From Spongiibacteraceae bacterium (lineage in GTDB: Bacteria > Pseudomonadota > Gammaproteobacteria > Pseudomonadales > Dasaniaceae), in NCBI GenBank assembly GCA_028280715.1, contig JANQLG010000036.1, positions 22,774 through 86,773 of the forward strand: 64,000 nucleotides of DNA. Direction: 5' to 3'. A model generated the notes under the pieces. The model was not told where the DNA came from. It ran no database searches and worked only from the letters and a program-made list of their open reading frames with translations. How positions within the stretch are numbered: the stretch's first letter is position 1; every line of letters begins with the position of its first letter. This document shows, one piece after another, positions 45,976 through 56,408 of this stretch. The position numbers and the translations under genes were made by a program.

Positions 45976-46030
45976 AGCTGCTTCCTTTGATATTAAAAAC
46001 TGCTATTGTGAATCGTAGCATGCAGTGTAG

Positions 46031-47128
46031 TTAATCAGATGACTGTAGATGCTGAAGTAAAAACTCTCCAAGTTCCTTATGTATTTGCATTGATTCAGGT
46101 GTATTCATAGCTTGCAAATATTCTACGTGGGATAGTCCTTCATAAACGTTTAACTCGGCTAACACATTCGCTTGTTTCATCTTGCGATGGGTTCTTGCTG
46201 TGTCACTTAAAAACAGGTCTCTACTACCAGTAACCAGTTGTACAGGAGGGAAACCACTGAAATCTCCATAAAGAGGAGAGATGAAAGGTGTCTTTATGTC
46301 GTGCTTACCTGCATACAGCTTCGCCGATGCTTCTAGTAATCCATCATAGGTATATAGCAATCTGTCTACGCCTTTAAGTGTATAAAGGCTGTCGCCAGTT
46401 TTAGTGAGGTCAGCCCATGGTGAGCCGGCAAAAATAGCGCCTGGTAATGGCAGCCCTTCCTCTTTGAATTTAAGTGTCGCTGCTAATGCCAGTCCGCCAC
46501 CTGCCGATGAACCAACTAAAGCAATAGCTTCCGATTGGTGTTGTTTAAGTAGTGCGGAATACACAGACAGGACATCAGTGACTGCTGCAGGATAAGGCGA
46601 AGCAGGTGGCATGCGGTAGTCGACAGAAATCACTTTGGCACCAATACGAGTAGCGATCAGCATGGCTTCACCGATAGAGGCGAGCCCTTTGTTTAATACA
46701 TACCCTCCAGGATGTAAGTGCAATAATACTTTATTGGAAAATTTAGGGTCTAACTTTGGTGGCGTAATAGTACGTACTGTGACGCCTGCTATTTGATGCG
46801 CTTCAACGTCGACCTGTAGAACTGGAATAAATTGCTTTGTTAGAGCTATCAGCTGAGCATCAGCTGCTTCGATAGTCTGGTTCCATTCGGCCTCAGATTG
46901 TGGCACCTGCGCCTGGCGTATAGCCACTTCTTTAACATCTGCACTGGATATTATTGTGCTTAAAGCATCGCTTATGGCCAATGGTGTGGGCAGTTCCCGC
47001 TCGGAAACAATACGTTTTTGCTGAGGTTTTGGCTGCTCTTGAGCTGCACTGGTTGAAATCATCATGAGTGCGGTGACCATTAGAGCAAACGCGGTCATCA
47101 GGCGTTTAAGTTTAAAGGTGGTATGCAT
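46031..47128 (-). CDS. Exported alpha/beta hydrolase (hormone-sensitive lipase family)
   Basis: A 365-residue esterase-like enzyme. A signal peptide spans residues 1-29 (cleavage near TSAAQ). The oxyanion motif is HLHPGGYV, a variant of HGGG. The nucleophile serine is in GSSAGGG, the acid in VTGSRDLFLSD and the histidine in GLSHVEYLQ. The order and spacing are those of the HSL/acetyl-hydrolase group IV. Substrate is not predictable. It has its own promoter region of 63 bases shared with the next gene's end, and both are on the minus strand, so they may be one operon. Confidence 0.83.
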   Translation of the reverse strand: MHTTFKLKRLMTAFALMVTALMMISTSAAQEQPKPQQKRIVSERELPTPLAISDALSTIISSADVKEVAIRQAQVPQSEAEWNQTIEAADAQLIALTKQFIPVLQVDVEAHQIAGVTVRTITPPKLDPKFSNKVLLHLHPGGYVLNKGLASIGEAMLIATRIGAKVISVDYRMPPASPYPAAVTDVLSVYSALLKQHQSEAIALVGSSAGGGLALAATLKFKEEGLPLPGAIFAGSPWADLTKTGDSLYTLKGVDRLLYTYDGLLEASAKLYAGKHDIKTPFISPLYGDFSGFPPVQLVTGSRDLFLSDTARTHRKMKQANVLAELNVYEGLSHVEYLQAMNTPESMQIHKELGEFLLQHLQSSD

Positions 47129-47191
47129 TGCGAGGTGCCTCTTGTGTAATCATAAAGTTAAGTTGACAGAACGGTCATTTACAGAACTAAT

Positions 47192-48283
47192 TTAATGTTT
47201 CCTGGTAACAATAAAACTCGCTATTCGGCTGCGTGCATCAATGGCTTCCGGCACATTAGGGCCGAATACCGGCATCACATGAATCACTCTGGGCCAAACC
47301 AAAATTTCTAGATTATCTCGGCCTTGTGCCACTGCCTTATTGGCATAGCGCTGTGAATCTCCGTACAGCATCTCATGTCGGCTGGTGGTAATGAGGGTGT
47401 CAGGCAGGTTGTGCAGATCGCCCAGCAGTGGAGAGATTTCCGGATCAGTTAATGGCTTTCCAGTCATGGTTCGGTTCAGAGCCGCGAAGATAAACCGAGG
47501 TATTTTCATGAACGGGCCTACAGTCGGACCGTTGACCGGGTCGGTTTCGATATTTTCTCTCATAGAGGGCGTTGCAAAATGGGCGTCGGTCATTGGCGAG
47601 ATGGCAATAGCTCCATCGGCCTGACGAATTTCGTTATCACGTGCCCAGGCAATAACTGATAGTGTAAGCGTGCCGCCCGCAGAGTCGCCCGCGACAAACA
47701 GCGACTTCACCGGCGATAGGCCGTTGGGACCATTATCAAGCAGCCAGCTGTAAGCAGATTGGGTATCTGCGTGGCAATCGCTCACCTTGTTTTCAGGGAT
47801 CTTTCGATAGTCGATCGCAAGAACTGAGCAGCCTGTCATCTTTACCATCTCGGAGGTAAAGAAGCGGTAGGCTCGAGGACTACCCACCTGGAAGCCGCCG
47901 CCATGTAGATAGAGAAGGCGGCAATCCGGGTCCGACGATTCGCTGATGGTCCATTCGCCGGGCACTCCATTTGCCTCTGTTGCAACAAAGCGCACGTTCG
48001 GGGAAGCGATGTCGCTCAGGGTCATGCTGATAAGGAACTGGTCGTAGGACTTGCGAAGCGCATCGACGCCTTCTGCTGCGGTGGCATGGTGTCGGTTCGT
48101 CAGCTCAACAAGCATTCTGTGCTCTTCGCTGATGGCGTCCTCTGGTATCACCATAGGTGCCAGGGGTTGATCGTATTGCGAGTTGTCCGGGGCTCTAAAG
48201 CTGGTACTCAAAATCAATGTAGCGAGTGCGGATACGCCCAACAATACAATGAGAAGTGTCTTGATGACAGTCTTTGGTTTCAT
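47192..48283 (-). CDS. Membrane-anchored alpha/beta hydrolase (hormone-sensitive lipase family)
   Basis: A 363-residue HSL-family hydrolase with an N-terminal anchor or signal (KPKTVIKTLLIVLLGVSALATLIL). The oxyanion motif is YLHGGGF, the nucleophile in VAGDSAGGT, the acid in ITTSRHEMLYGDSQ and the histidine in RVIHVMPVFG. It resembles but is clearly distinct from the gene after it, so the pair is not a recent duplication. The ATG at 48283 is used; an upstream in-frame ATG would lie in the divergent regulatory region. It is divergent from a TetR gene, which suggests local control. Confidence 0.84.
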   Translation of the reverse strand: MKPKTVIKTLLIVLLGVSALATLILSTSFRAPDNSQYDQPLAPMVIPEDAISEEHRMLVELTNRHHATAAEGVDALRKSYDQFLISMTLSDIASPNVRFVATEANGVPGEWTISESSDPDCRLLYLHGGGFQVGSPRAYRFFTSEMVKMTGCSVLAIDYRKIPENKVSDCHADTQSAYSWLLDNGPNGLSPVKSLFVAGDSAGGTLTLSVIAWARDNEIRQADGAIAISPMTDAHFATPSMRENIETDPVNGPTVGPFMKIPRFIFAALNRTMTGKPLTDPEISPLLGDLHNLPDTLITTSRHEMLYGDSQRYANKAVAQGRDNLEILVWPRVIHVMPVFGPNVPEAIDARSRIASFIVTRKH

Positions 48284-48350
48284 ATTCACTCTGATTTCCG
48301 CTTTTGAATTTAAGGGAGTAAAGCCAATTTTTCCCTGCATCAATAAATGC

Positions 48351-48382
48351 ATATTTGCACAAAATATGTATATTTGTGAATA
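48351..48382. promoter_or_regulatory. Candidate TetR operator with two related half-motifs
   Basis: ATATTTGCACAAAATAT is followed by a second ATATTTGTGAATAT. Both are imperfect palindromes with an ATATTTG arm. They lie in the divergent gap, just before the TetR gene ribosome site. AT-rich chance symmetry is possible. Confidence 0.3.
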
Positions 48383-48403
48383 TAATAGACAGGTGGGTTA
48401 TAA

Positions 48404-49009
48404 ATGTCAATAATGTCCGTTTTGTGCGTGGATGGCTTGATGCAACGAATTAAGCAAGATCAGTTACTGGATGCGGCAGCTAGGCAGTTTAGTTTTTATG
48501 GCTTGAAGAAAACGACGATGGGGGATATTGCCAAGGCGGCCGGAGTTTCGCGGCGAACTTTGTACAACCTTTATCCGAATAAGGAAACTGTATTAAGTGC
48601 CACGATGGAGTATGTTTTGCAGGGTATTCTCAACACAATCAACAGTAATCTTGAGAACAATATGACGCTGCAGGAGCAGCTTACCGTATTTTGCGATGCT
48701 TATATTCTGCGTAATTACGAACTCATGCATGCATCCGCGAATGCTCGTGAACTGTATAGTAGTTTGGAGCAAGTCAACTTCGATGTCATGCTGGAATCCG
48801 TTAAGCGCTACACCGAAATTCTTAAAAAAATATTTATGCATCATAAGAAGGCAATCAAAGCCTTAGGCAATACAGTAGAGCAATTTGCCGAATTATTTCT
48901 ATGGGGTTCCAATGGCCTGCAGGATGGTGCACAGGATATGAAGCATTTACAGATAATGGTGAAACGTTATATTAATTTTACAGTCAAGGCGCTTGAGAAC
49001 GCTGAATAG
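48404..49009 (+). CDS. TetR/AcrR family regulator
   Basis: A 201-residue regulator. The helix-turn-helix is at about residues 20-62 (KTTMGDIAKAAGVSRRTLYNLYPNKE). The ligand domain is helical and not assignable to a ligand. AGGTGGG six bases before the ATG at 48404 supports that start over later ATG codons. The divergent gene is the second HSL hydrolase, which is the most probable target. Confidence 0.86.
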   Translation: MSIMSVLCVDGLMQRIKQDQLLDAAARQFSFYGLKKTTMGDIAKAAGVSRRTLYNLYPNKETVLSATMEYVLQGILNTINSNLENNMTLQEQLTVFCDAYILRNYELMHASANARELYSSLEQVNFDVMLESVKRYTEILKKIFMHHKKAIKALGNTVEQFAELFLWGSNGLQDGAQDMKHLQIMVKRYINFTVKALENAE

Positions 49010-49105
49010 AAACCATGCATTTTTAGTCAAAACGATTGCTTAGATAGCTTTGCTGCTCTTACTCAAAGAGTTCGGCAACCAGAGAGCGTTTTATCGGAAT
49101 TTTTA

Positions 49106-49768
49106 TTATTCTTGCTGCTGAATAAATTGTTTGGTTTGTTCCATCATTTTTTTTGTTTCGCTCAAAGGTTTTGCTGCTTCTACTAATGCCTGCTGAGGAA
49201 TAATGCCTTTAACGTAGGCATCAATCAAAGGCACTAACACTGGATTCATCTCTTCGTTCTCCCATTCCCACCGGCGGCCATTAATCAGGTTGCCAGTGGC
49301 ATAACCTTCCTGCACCTGTAACCAGTTTGCGCCGCACTTTGATAAGTAATAATCATTTTTGCGGCCGTAACTGATATTCGGTGTATTGGGGTTAAAACCA
49401 CCATCTACTTCTTCTGTAATTTTATTTAAGGCAAAAACCCATTGGCTGTTTACAGGAAATAAATTCACTTCAGGCCGACATTGTTTTCCATCATCGGTCC
49501 ATACCCGCACGGTGCTAAGAAATTCTTTACCACCGATTTGTTTATCAAGGAAGGTTTGATCGATAGAGAAATCAATGGAATTGCCTTTGCTGGCAACGAC
49601 GGTACCGCTGACAATAAAGTCTGCTTTATTAAAAGACTTGCTGAAGGAACCCTGCCACAGGCATTCGCAGGCCGAAGCAAAGGAGATAAAAATACAATTG
49701 ATCAACAAGGTGCGATATAAGCCGCTAACAATAACAGTCATAGTGTTAAGAACATTGTTTCTTATCAT
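49106..49768 (-). CDS. Secreted cysteine-containing protein of unknown function
   Basis: A 220-residue protein with a signal peptide ending at SFASA; the mature protein starts with CECLWQGSF, followed by FNKADFIVSGTVV. This beginning, two cysteines and then a beta-rich part with F-x-x-AD-x-IV-x-G-x-V, recalls the OB-fold NTR/TIMP-like domain seen in secreted proteins. Two further cysteines (KQCRPE, SKCGAN) could pair with it. I cannot name a function. The start could instead be at the second Met, ten codons later. It is convergent with the TetR gene. Confidence 0.65.
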   Translation of the reverse strand: MIRNNVLNTMTVIVSGLYRTLLINCIFISFASACECLWQGSFSKSFNKADFIVSGTVVASKGNSIDFSIDQTFLDKQIGGKEFLSTVRVWTDDGKQCRPEVNLFPVNSQWVFALNKITEEVDGGFNPNTPNISYGRKNDYYLSKCGANWLQVQEGYATGNLINGRRWEWENEEMNPVLVPLIDAYVKGIIPQQALVEAAKPLSETKKMMEQTKQFIQQQE

Positions 49769-49821
49769 CGTTCAGTAAGTTGACGAAATGTTAAATAAAG
49801 ATGGGAAGATATGTAAAGAAA

Positions 49822-49844
49822 AAAGGGGGCTGTAAGCCCCCTTT
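49822..49844 (-). terminator. Rho-independent terminator of the outer-membrane protein gene
   Basis: On the minus strand AAAGGGGGC, a five-base loop and GCCCCCTTT, then TTTCTTT. It is 18 bases past the stop at 49863. Confidence 0.9.
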
Positions 49845-49862
49845 CAGTTTTCGATGATATGT

Positions 49863-50615
49863 TTAGAAATGATAAAACACACCGATATAGTTGCCATCAA
49901 TGGTGAGGTCGGCAGTGTCGTCATCGTCATCGTAATCAATTTCAAAACTGCGGAAACCGGCTTCAATACCTAATCCAATTCCAGATTCATAACCGATTCT
50001 GGCGCGGTAATCGATGATTGAATCATCGTTGGCGCCCAGGCCATTCACGTCGGCGGCGACATACAATCCGCTCAAGGGTAAATCAAATTTTGCGGCCACA
50101 TATAGCAGAGGTAGCACACCATCAGCTTCGAAGCTTTCGGTATCGCCAGTGCTGACTTCAGTGATTTCTATTAAACCATCCTGAATAAGTCTGGCAGTTA
50201 AACCGATATCGAGAGATACCCAATTGTCGAGCAGTTCATAATACAGAGTGAAATCGGTATGTGAGAGGTCGATCTTGGAATCAACGTCGCCGTCAACAGT
50301 AATGTCGATGCCGCCAAAGTCGATATCAACAGATGCGGTTCCGCTGGCAGATAAATCAAGGTCAGTCTGCTGGACTTTGATATTGGGAATGATGGGAATC
50401 GGGTGTTCCAACAGTGCGTAAAACACAGTGTTAGTTTCATCATCAAAACCCAGGTCATCTTCGATATCTACCAGAGTGCCGAGTGAGCCAGAGGCAACTT
50501 CTCCAGAGAATTGTTGCTGCCAACTATAGCCGCCAACCTCAAAACCCAGGGTGTCAGCGAAAGCGCCAGTTGATAGGCAGCACGTAAGACCTGCAAGTAA
50601 TAGGGTGTGTCTCAT
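49863..50615 (-). CDS. Outer-membrane beta-barrel protein, TIGR04219-like
   Basis: A 250-residue protein with a signal peptide (cleavage near AFA) and a series of alternating beta strands ending in VFYHF, the C-terminal aromatic typical of outer-membrane barrels. Recognisable family segments are DTLGFEVGGYSWQQQFSG and VDIEDDLGFDDETN, then EHPIPIIPNIK. I assign it to TIGR04219, a family of small barrels of unknown cargo. Aspartate-rich loops near the C-terminus (DYDDDDDTAD) may bind cations. It is a single gene with its own terminator, 83 bases downstream of hemB. Confidence 0.8.
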   Translation of the reverse strand: MRHTLLLAGLTCCLSTGAFADTLGFEVGGYSWQQQFSGEVASGSLGTLVDIEDDLGFDDETNTVFYALLEHPIPIIPNIKVQQTDLDLSASGTASVDIDFGGIDITVDGDVDSKIDLSHTDFTLYYELLDNWVSLDIGLTARLIQDGLIEITEVSTGDTESFEADGVLPLLYVAAKFDLPLSGLYVAADVNGLGANDDSIIDYRARIGYESGIGLGIEAGFRSFEIDYDDDDDTADLTIDGNYIGVFYHF

Positions 50616-50698
50616 TGTTTTGTCTCCACAGTATTAGAATTCCGTCGGTTTCCGTACTTTCGACGTTACTGGGAGTGTAGCAAAAGATAGTGACAGCG

Positions 50699-51745
<1,047 letters not shown>

Positions 51746-51748
51746 TTA

Positions 51749-53035
51749 TTAAGAGCTAAGCGAAGAAAAAACTTTTTTAGCGGCTTCCAGTGTGTATTGA
51801 ATATCGCTATCACTATGAGTCGCTGACATGAAGCCGGCTTCGTAGGATGCAGGTGCCAGATACACGCCAGCCTCTAACATGCCGTGGAAAAAACGATTAA
51901 AGCGATCAATATCGCAACTCATAACCTGTTGGTAGTTGGTGACGGTTTCTGCATCGGTGAAGAAACCGCCAAACATGGTACCAACATAATTAGTGGTAAA
52001 GGGGATGCCTGCTGCCGAAGCTACTTTTTCCAATCCTTTTGCCAGCGTCGTCGTTTTTTCAAATAACGGTTGATAAAAGTTTTCCTGCTGGATGGCTTTC
52101 AGTTGTGCGATACCGGCTGCCATAGCGATGGGGTTACCGGATAATGTACCGGCCTGATAAACAGGGCCTAATGGCGCAATTTGTTCCATAATTTTGCGTT
52201 TACCGCCAAAGGCACCAACTGGCATACCACCGCCAATCACTTTACCTAAAGTGGTGAGGTCGGCTTCGATATTGTAGTAACCCTGTGCGCCAGTTAAACC
52301 TAAACGGAAGCCGGTCATTACTTCATCGAGAATTAATACGCTACCAAATTGGTTGCACTGTTCTCTTAAGGTTTCAAGGAAGCCTGCAATTGGTGGCACA
52401 CAGTTCATATTGCCTGCGACAGGTTCAACAATAACGCAAGCAACCTGCTCGCCAATTTCACTGAAAGCCTGTTTTACGCCTTCGATATCGTTATAGGTCA
52501 AGGTAATAGTGTGATCTGCCAATGCGGCAGGTACACCGGGTGAGCTGGGTACGCCAAGTGTCAGTGCACCGGATCCTGCCTTAACCAGAAGAGAGTCTGA
52601 GTGGCCGTGGTAGCAGCCTTCAAATTTAATAATTTTGTCGCGGCCAGTATAACCACGCGCCAAACGAATAGCACTCATGGTGGCTTCGGTGCCGGAGTTG
52701 ACCATCCGAACCATATCCATGTTGGGCATGATGCGACATAGCTCTTCAGCCAGTTCTGTTTCAATGGCTGTCGGTGTGCCAAAGCTCAGACCTAAAGGTA
52801 GTTTCTCTTGTACCGCCTCCAATATTTGAGCATTGGCGTGCCCCAGAATCATCGGCCCCCAGGACAGCACATAATCGATATAGCGTTTATTTTCGCTATC
52901 AAACAGGTAGGCACCTTCGGCGCGCTCAATGAATACGGGGGTGCCACCAACGGCACGAAAAGCTCTGACCGGAGAGTTTACACCGCCAGGGATAACCTGC
53001 TTGGCTTGTTCGAATAGTTGTTCTGAAGTCGTCAT
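51749..53035 (-). CDS. hemL: Glutamate-1-semialdehyde 2,1-aminomutase
   Basis: A 428-residue PLP enzyme that makes 5-aminolevulinate in the C5 pathway. The PLP lysine is in [18 protein letters not shown], with [13 protein letters not shown] before it and the N-terminal [11 protein letters not shown]. The longer frame to 53071 adds twelve residues with no match; [18 protein letters not shown] from 53035 is the classic beginning. hemB lies directly downstream. In Pseudomonas thiD and thiE stand next to hemL; here only a ThiD-like gene does. Confidence 0.96.
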   Translation of the reverse strand: MTTSEQLFEQAKQVIPGGVNSPVRAFRAVGGTPVFIERAEGAYLFDSENKRYIDYVLSWGPMILGHANAQILEAVQEKLPLGLSFGTPTAIETELAEELCRIMPNMDMVRMVNSGTEATMSAIRLARGYTGRDKIIKFEGCYHGHSDSLLVKAGSGALTLGVPSSPGVPAALADHTITLTYNDIEGVKQAFSEIGEQVACVIVEPVAGNMNCVPPIAGFLETLREQCNQFGSVLILDEVMTGFRLGLTGAQGYYNIEADLTTLGKVIGGGMPVGAFGGKRKIMEQIAPLGPVYQAGTLSGNPIAMAAGIAQLKAIQQENFYQPLFEKTTTLAKGLEKVASAAGIPFTTNYVGTMFGGFFTDAETVTNYQQVMSCDIDRFNRFFHGMLEAGVYLAPASYEAGFMSATHSDSDIQYTLEAAKKVFSSLSS

Positions 53036-53163
53036 TGATCGCTGTATAGTTGATGGGTGTAGGAACTGCATTCTATCGTTAAAACTCTATAGTCACCACA
53101 AGCTTGAACGATTGGTCATTTGGCTCTAACGTTTTTGTAATGTTTTGGTGCTTATTGGCAAGC

Positions 53164-53943
53164 TTATCGGCACCAGTGAAGCCGGTCGGGAATTAATTCT
53201 CCCATGCCCACCCGCCGTGCTTTTTTCAAAGCCTGAAATGTAAACTGCTGTGCCTGTTTAATCGATTCGGTCAGGCTTAGCTGGTGTGACAAATAGGCGC
53301 TGAGAGCGGCAGCCAGTGTACAGCCTCCTCCGTGAAACTTTTGTGGCAGCCGCTCAAACTCATACTTTTTCTGGGTGTTGGGTGAGAACCAGTGGTTGCT
53401 GATTTTGTTACCTGTGCTGTTAGTGTTGGTGATCAGCAAATTATTACAACCATCTTCCATTAATTCCTGGGCGCAGGCCGATAAGGTGTCTGCACTGGCT
53501 GCTAATGACAGTGCTTCTCGTTTATTGAAAACAGCGATTAACGCCTGAGGTAGCAACAGATTACGGATGGCGCGATCCAATCCAATATCGGCTTCACCGT
53601 TAGGTGGAGGTGGGTTGAGAACGGTGGGAATATCGGGGTAGTCGTTCAGTACTGTATGAATGGCTTCGGTATTACTGATCGTGCCAACATCGCCGATGGC
53701 GATGAGATTAACAGGAATGTCTTCCAGTACGGCTCGCATCTGTTCGATCAGCAGGCTGGTATCGGTTGAAAAAGCGTCTTTCTGCCCTGCGGTATCCCGC
53801 GCTGACAGCTTGGTGATGACAGGAGTGCAATGGCAGCCCAGACTGGATAGGGTTTCGATAGCCGCCGAGATGCCACCGCCGCCGCTGGGATCATGATCAG
53901 TGATGCTCATGACTACGGGAGTGCTTGTCATCATGTCTGACAT
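53164..53943 (-). CDS. thiD: Hydroxymethylpyrimidine/phosphomethylpyrimidine kinase-like protein
   Basis: A 259-residue ribokinase-fold protein near hemL, as thiD is in Pseudomonas. The first motif reads SITDHDPSGGGGISAAIE where GHDPSGGAGxQAD is usual, and the ALTxQNT motif is KLSARDT. The ATP region keeps HGGGCTLAAALSAYL in place of GTGCTLAAA, so the anion hole and cysteine remain. The DPVM segment is replaced by LNPPPP. The many changed substrate positions suggest relaxed or altered specificity. I call it ThiD-like; the symbol is positional. No thiE is adjacent. Confidence 0.68.
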   Translation of the reverse strand: MSDMMTSTPVVMSITDHDPSGGGGISAAIETLSSLGCHCTPVITKLSARDTAGQKDAFSTDTSLLIEQMRAVLEDIPVNLIAIGDVGTISNTEAIHTVLNDYPDIPTVLNPPPPNGEADIGLDRAIRNLLLPQALIAVFNKREALSLAASADTLSACAQELMEDGCNNLLITNTNSTGNKISNHWFSPNTQKKYEFERLPQKFHGGGCTLAAALSAYLSHQLSLTESIKQAQQFTFQALKKARRVGMGELIPDRLHWCR

Positions 53944-53981
53944 TCGCTTTGCCTCATGCTAGCCCAGCTGTAATGATGTTT

Positions 53982-54401
53982 TTAAAAGGGTTTCACGACC
54001 GCTAGTATCACTACAGCAAATAATATCAGTACTGGCAACTCATTAAACCAGCGATAAAAAGTGTGTGGGCGAATCGAAGGTTGTTCTTTCAACTGGCGAA
54101 TAATTCGACCACACGTAATATGGTAAATCACTAATAGTACGACTAAAAAAAGTTTTAGGTGAAACCAGGGTGCCTGCAAATAATAATCAACGTTATAGCT
54201 TGCTAACCACAGCCCAAAAATCACCGTTAAGTATGGGAACAGTGACATGAAGCGATATAGTTTATTTTCCATCAATTCCAAGTGTTTCTGCGTTGCAGGA
54301 TCGGTTGCCATAGAATGGTAGACAAACAATCTTGGCAGATAAAAGATACCGGCAAACCAGCAGACCATAAAAATAATGTGAAACGCTTTAATCCATAACA
54401 T
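53982..54401 (-). CDS. hemJ: Protoporphyrinogen oxidase HemJ
   Basis: A 139-residue membrane protein with four helices (UPF0093). It oxidises protoporphyrinogen IX late in haem synthesis. The N-terminal LWIKAFHIIFMVCWFAGIFYLPRLFVYH contains the conserved His8 and Arg24. The LKLFLVVLLVIYH helix and RWFNELPVLILF, with the conserved Asn-Glu pair, follow. Length and topology match the family. It is next to hemB-hemL and the ThiD-like gene on the same strand. Confidence 0.92.
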   Translation of the reverse strand: MLWIKAFHIIFMVCWFAGIFYLPRLFVYHSMATDPATQKHLELMENKLYRFMSLFPYLTVIFGLWLASYNVDYYLQAPWFHLKLFLVVLLVIYHITCGRIIRQLKEQPSIRPHTFYRWFNELPVLILFAVVILAVVKPF

Positions 54402-54417
54402 TGAAAGACCGGCTCGC

Positions 54418-56175
54418 TTAATTAACCTGAGGTGTTCTTGAATAATTTTCTATGTCATCGCGCATCAAGATGCCATTGCCCGGATAAGGCCCTGAAATAT
54501 AACCACAAATATGTAGCGCGTCGACCTGCTGTTGATCCATTGTCATCAGGGCTTCATGAAGCGTGGCTTGAATGGGTAGCTCAACTACGGGCTGAGATCT
54601 GACAGCCAGTTCCAACAAATTAAAACTTTCGCTCTCGGGTTGAGATGATGACGTCAATGCGGCCTGAAGTTGGGGGAGAATGTCACGTCGGCGAATCAGC
54701 ACAGATGAGTTGTTGGTCTCAGATGCGTCCAGTGTAACGATATACCAGAGCGAATTATTTTCGATGAGCTGTTCGGCTTTATCTTTGGGAATTGTTTGCG
54801 GTGTTGCCGATAAGCTACGTTGCATGACGGTTGCTACACTGGTGCGCTGTAAGGCTAGGCTGATCGGATCAGTGGCGAGGTTCTGTTGCATGTATTGCAA
54901 TACCGTTTGGTGTGCAGAACGTTGTTTAAATACTTCGCGATTGATTAGCGTTGCAATTGTAATGGCCAGCATGCCCGGAAAAATCATTGCAGTGTTATTG
55001 GCTAATTCCATCAGTGCCATCAGTGCAGCTAGTGGCGCGTTAAGCACCGCTCCCATCATTGCCCCCATCCCTAACAGTACATAAAAACTATGGTGGCCTG
55101 CTGTGTTGGGAAAAAAATGGGCTGACAGAATGCCCATGGCACTACCTATACATGCACCGATAAGTAGGTTGGGGCCAATCAGGCCGATTGGTAAGCCTAG
55201 GCCGGTGCTAGTCGCCGTAGCAGTAATTTTTACTACGATCAGGATGAGCAATAGATTTAAGGGAAGTTGATTGGATAGCGCATCATTCAGGCTGTCATAG
55301 CCAATGCCCAATACTTCCGGTGCCAATAGTGCACAGCTGGCGGTGATCAAGCCAGCTAGTGTAAAACGCCATGCGATGGGTTTTTCTGAAAAGCGCAGTG
55401 TGATTTTGATAATGATGTTAAATGCTGCGGCAAAGCAGCCAATCACCACACCAATCAGTGCGATATAGGGAAGCTCCCAGAGCGAAGCCAGTTGCAAGGG
55501 GGGGATAGTAAACAATTGCTCACTGCCGTAAACCAGGCGTGTCATGGTGGTGCCGATCACTGCCGATAACATCACCGGGATGAAGCCAGCTACGGTGTAT
55601 TCCATCATGATCACTTCCATCGCGAAGATCACGCCGGCAATCGGAGTGTTAAAGGATGCGGCAATGGCGGCTGCGGTACCACAGCCAATCATCATGCGTA
55701 TGCTGTTGTTGGGTAGCTGTAGTTTTTGGCCGATTAAACTGCTGGTAGCAGATCCGAGATGTATGGCGGGACCTTCTCTGCCGCCAGACTGGCCGGTAGC
55801 GATGGCAAAGGCGCCGCCAAAAAATTGCACTAAAGCATTCTTTAATGGCAAATGGCCGTGGTGGGCGTGCAGCCGTGTTAACACATGCACAGTGCCGGTG
55901 CGGGTATCTTCCGGTTTCAAAAAGCTCAGTATCAGGCCCAGTAAAATAGCGCCAGCCAGAGGCAGTGCAAAGTGCAGCCAAGTTGGCAGTGCTTCAAAAT
56001 TATCGGCGTCGTTATTCGGCAGCCAGCTGGCGGAGGGCATTTCAATCGCAAAGCGAAAGGCCAGAATCACTAAAGCGCAGCCGAAGCCGGATAAAATGCC
56101 GACCAGTGACATTTGAATCAGGGAAGAGGAATCGGCCAACCGGTGTCGAAAATCACTAAACCAGGATCTGTGCAT
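54418..56175 (-). CDS. ClC family chloride channel/proton antiporter
   Basis: A 585-residue ClC protein with about 10-12 membrane helices up to residue 430. The selectivity sequence GQSGGREGPAIHLGSA has the gating glutamate in REGP, which in E. coli ClcA marks an exchanger; the second glutamate used for proton transfer is not clear. The GLGLPIGLIGPNLLIGA segment is the later filter. A C-terminal cytosolic region from about 445 has one recognisable CBS-like repeat and a second weaker one. It lies 16 bases upstream of hemJ and may be co-transcribed. Confidence 0.9.
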   Translation of the reverse strand: MHRSWFSDFRHRLADSSSLIQMSLVGILSGFGCALVILAFRFAIEMPSASWLPNNDADNFEALPTWLHFALPLAGAILLGLILSFLKPEDTRTGTVHVLTRLHAHHGHLPLKNALVQFFGGAFAIATGQSGGREGPAIHLGSATSSLIGQKLQLPNNSIRMMIGCGTAAAIAASFNTPIAGVIFAMEVIMMEYTVAGFIPVMLSAVIGTTMTRLVYGSEQLFTIPPLQLASLWELPYIALIGVVIGCFAAAFNIIIKITLRFSEKPIAWRFTLAGLITASCALLAPEVLGIGYDSLNDALSNQLPLNLLLILIVVKITATATSTGLGLPIGLIGPNLLIGACIGSAMGILSAHFFPNTAGHHSFYVLLGMGAMMGAVLNAPLAALMALMELANNTAMIFPGMLAITIATLINREVFKQRSAHQTVLQYMQQNLATDPISLALQRTSVATVMQRSLSATPQTIPKDKAEQLIENNSLWYIVTLDASETNNSSVLIRRRDILPQLQAALTSSSQPESESFNLLELAVRSQPVVELPIQATLHEALMTMDQQQVDALHICGYISGPYPGNGILMRDDIENYSRTPQVN

Positions 56176-56408
56176 ATTTTGTGAAGGCTTACCGGTTAAT
56201 GAATGGGGTGTTAGCTATGATGTTATAAACCTGCTGGTTTAATAAAGGGTTTATTGCCGACTTAATAGTCTCAACACATCAATAGCTTACGCTAACATCA
56301 TGATTGATTTATTATAACGCAACTCTTTAAAGTGAAAATTAGCTAAGAGTACAAATCAGGTTAGATTACAAATTAGGGCTAGAACCCAAGTTAGGAAGAG
56401 GCGTCACA

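Noticed and set aside
49106..49768. Assignment of the secreted protein to haem synthesis because of nearby hemB
   Set aside because: It is a separate transcription unit with a signal peptide and no haem-pathway motif; proximity alone is not evidence.
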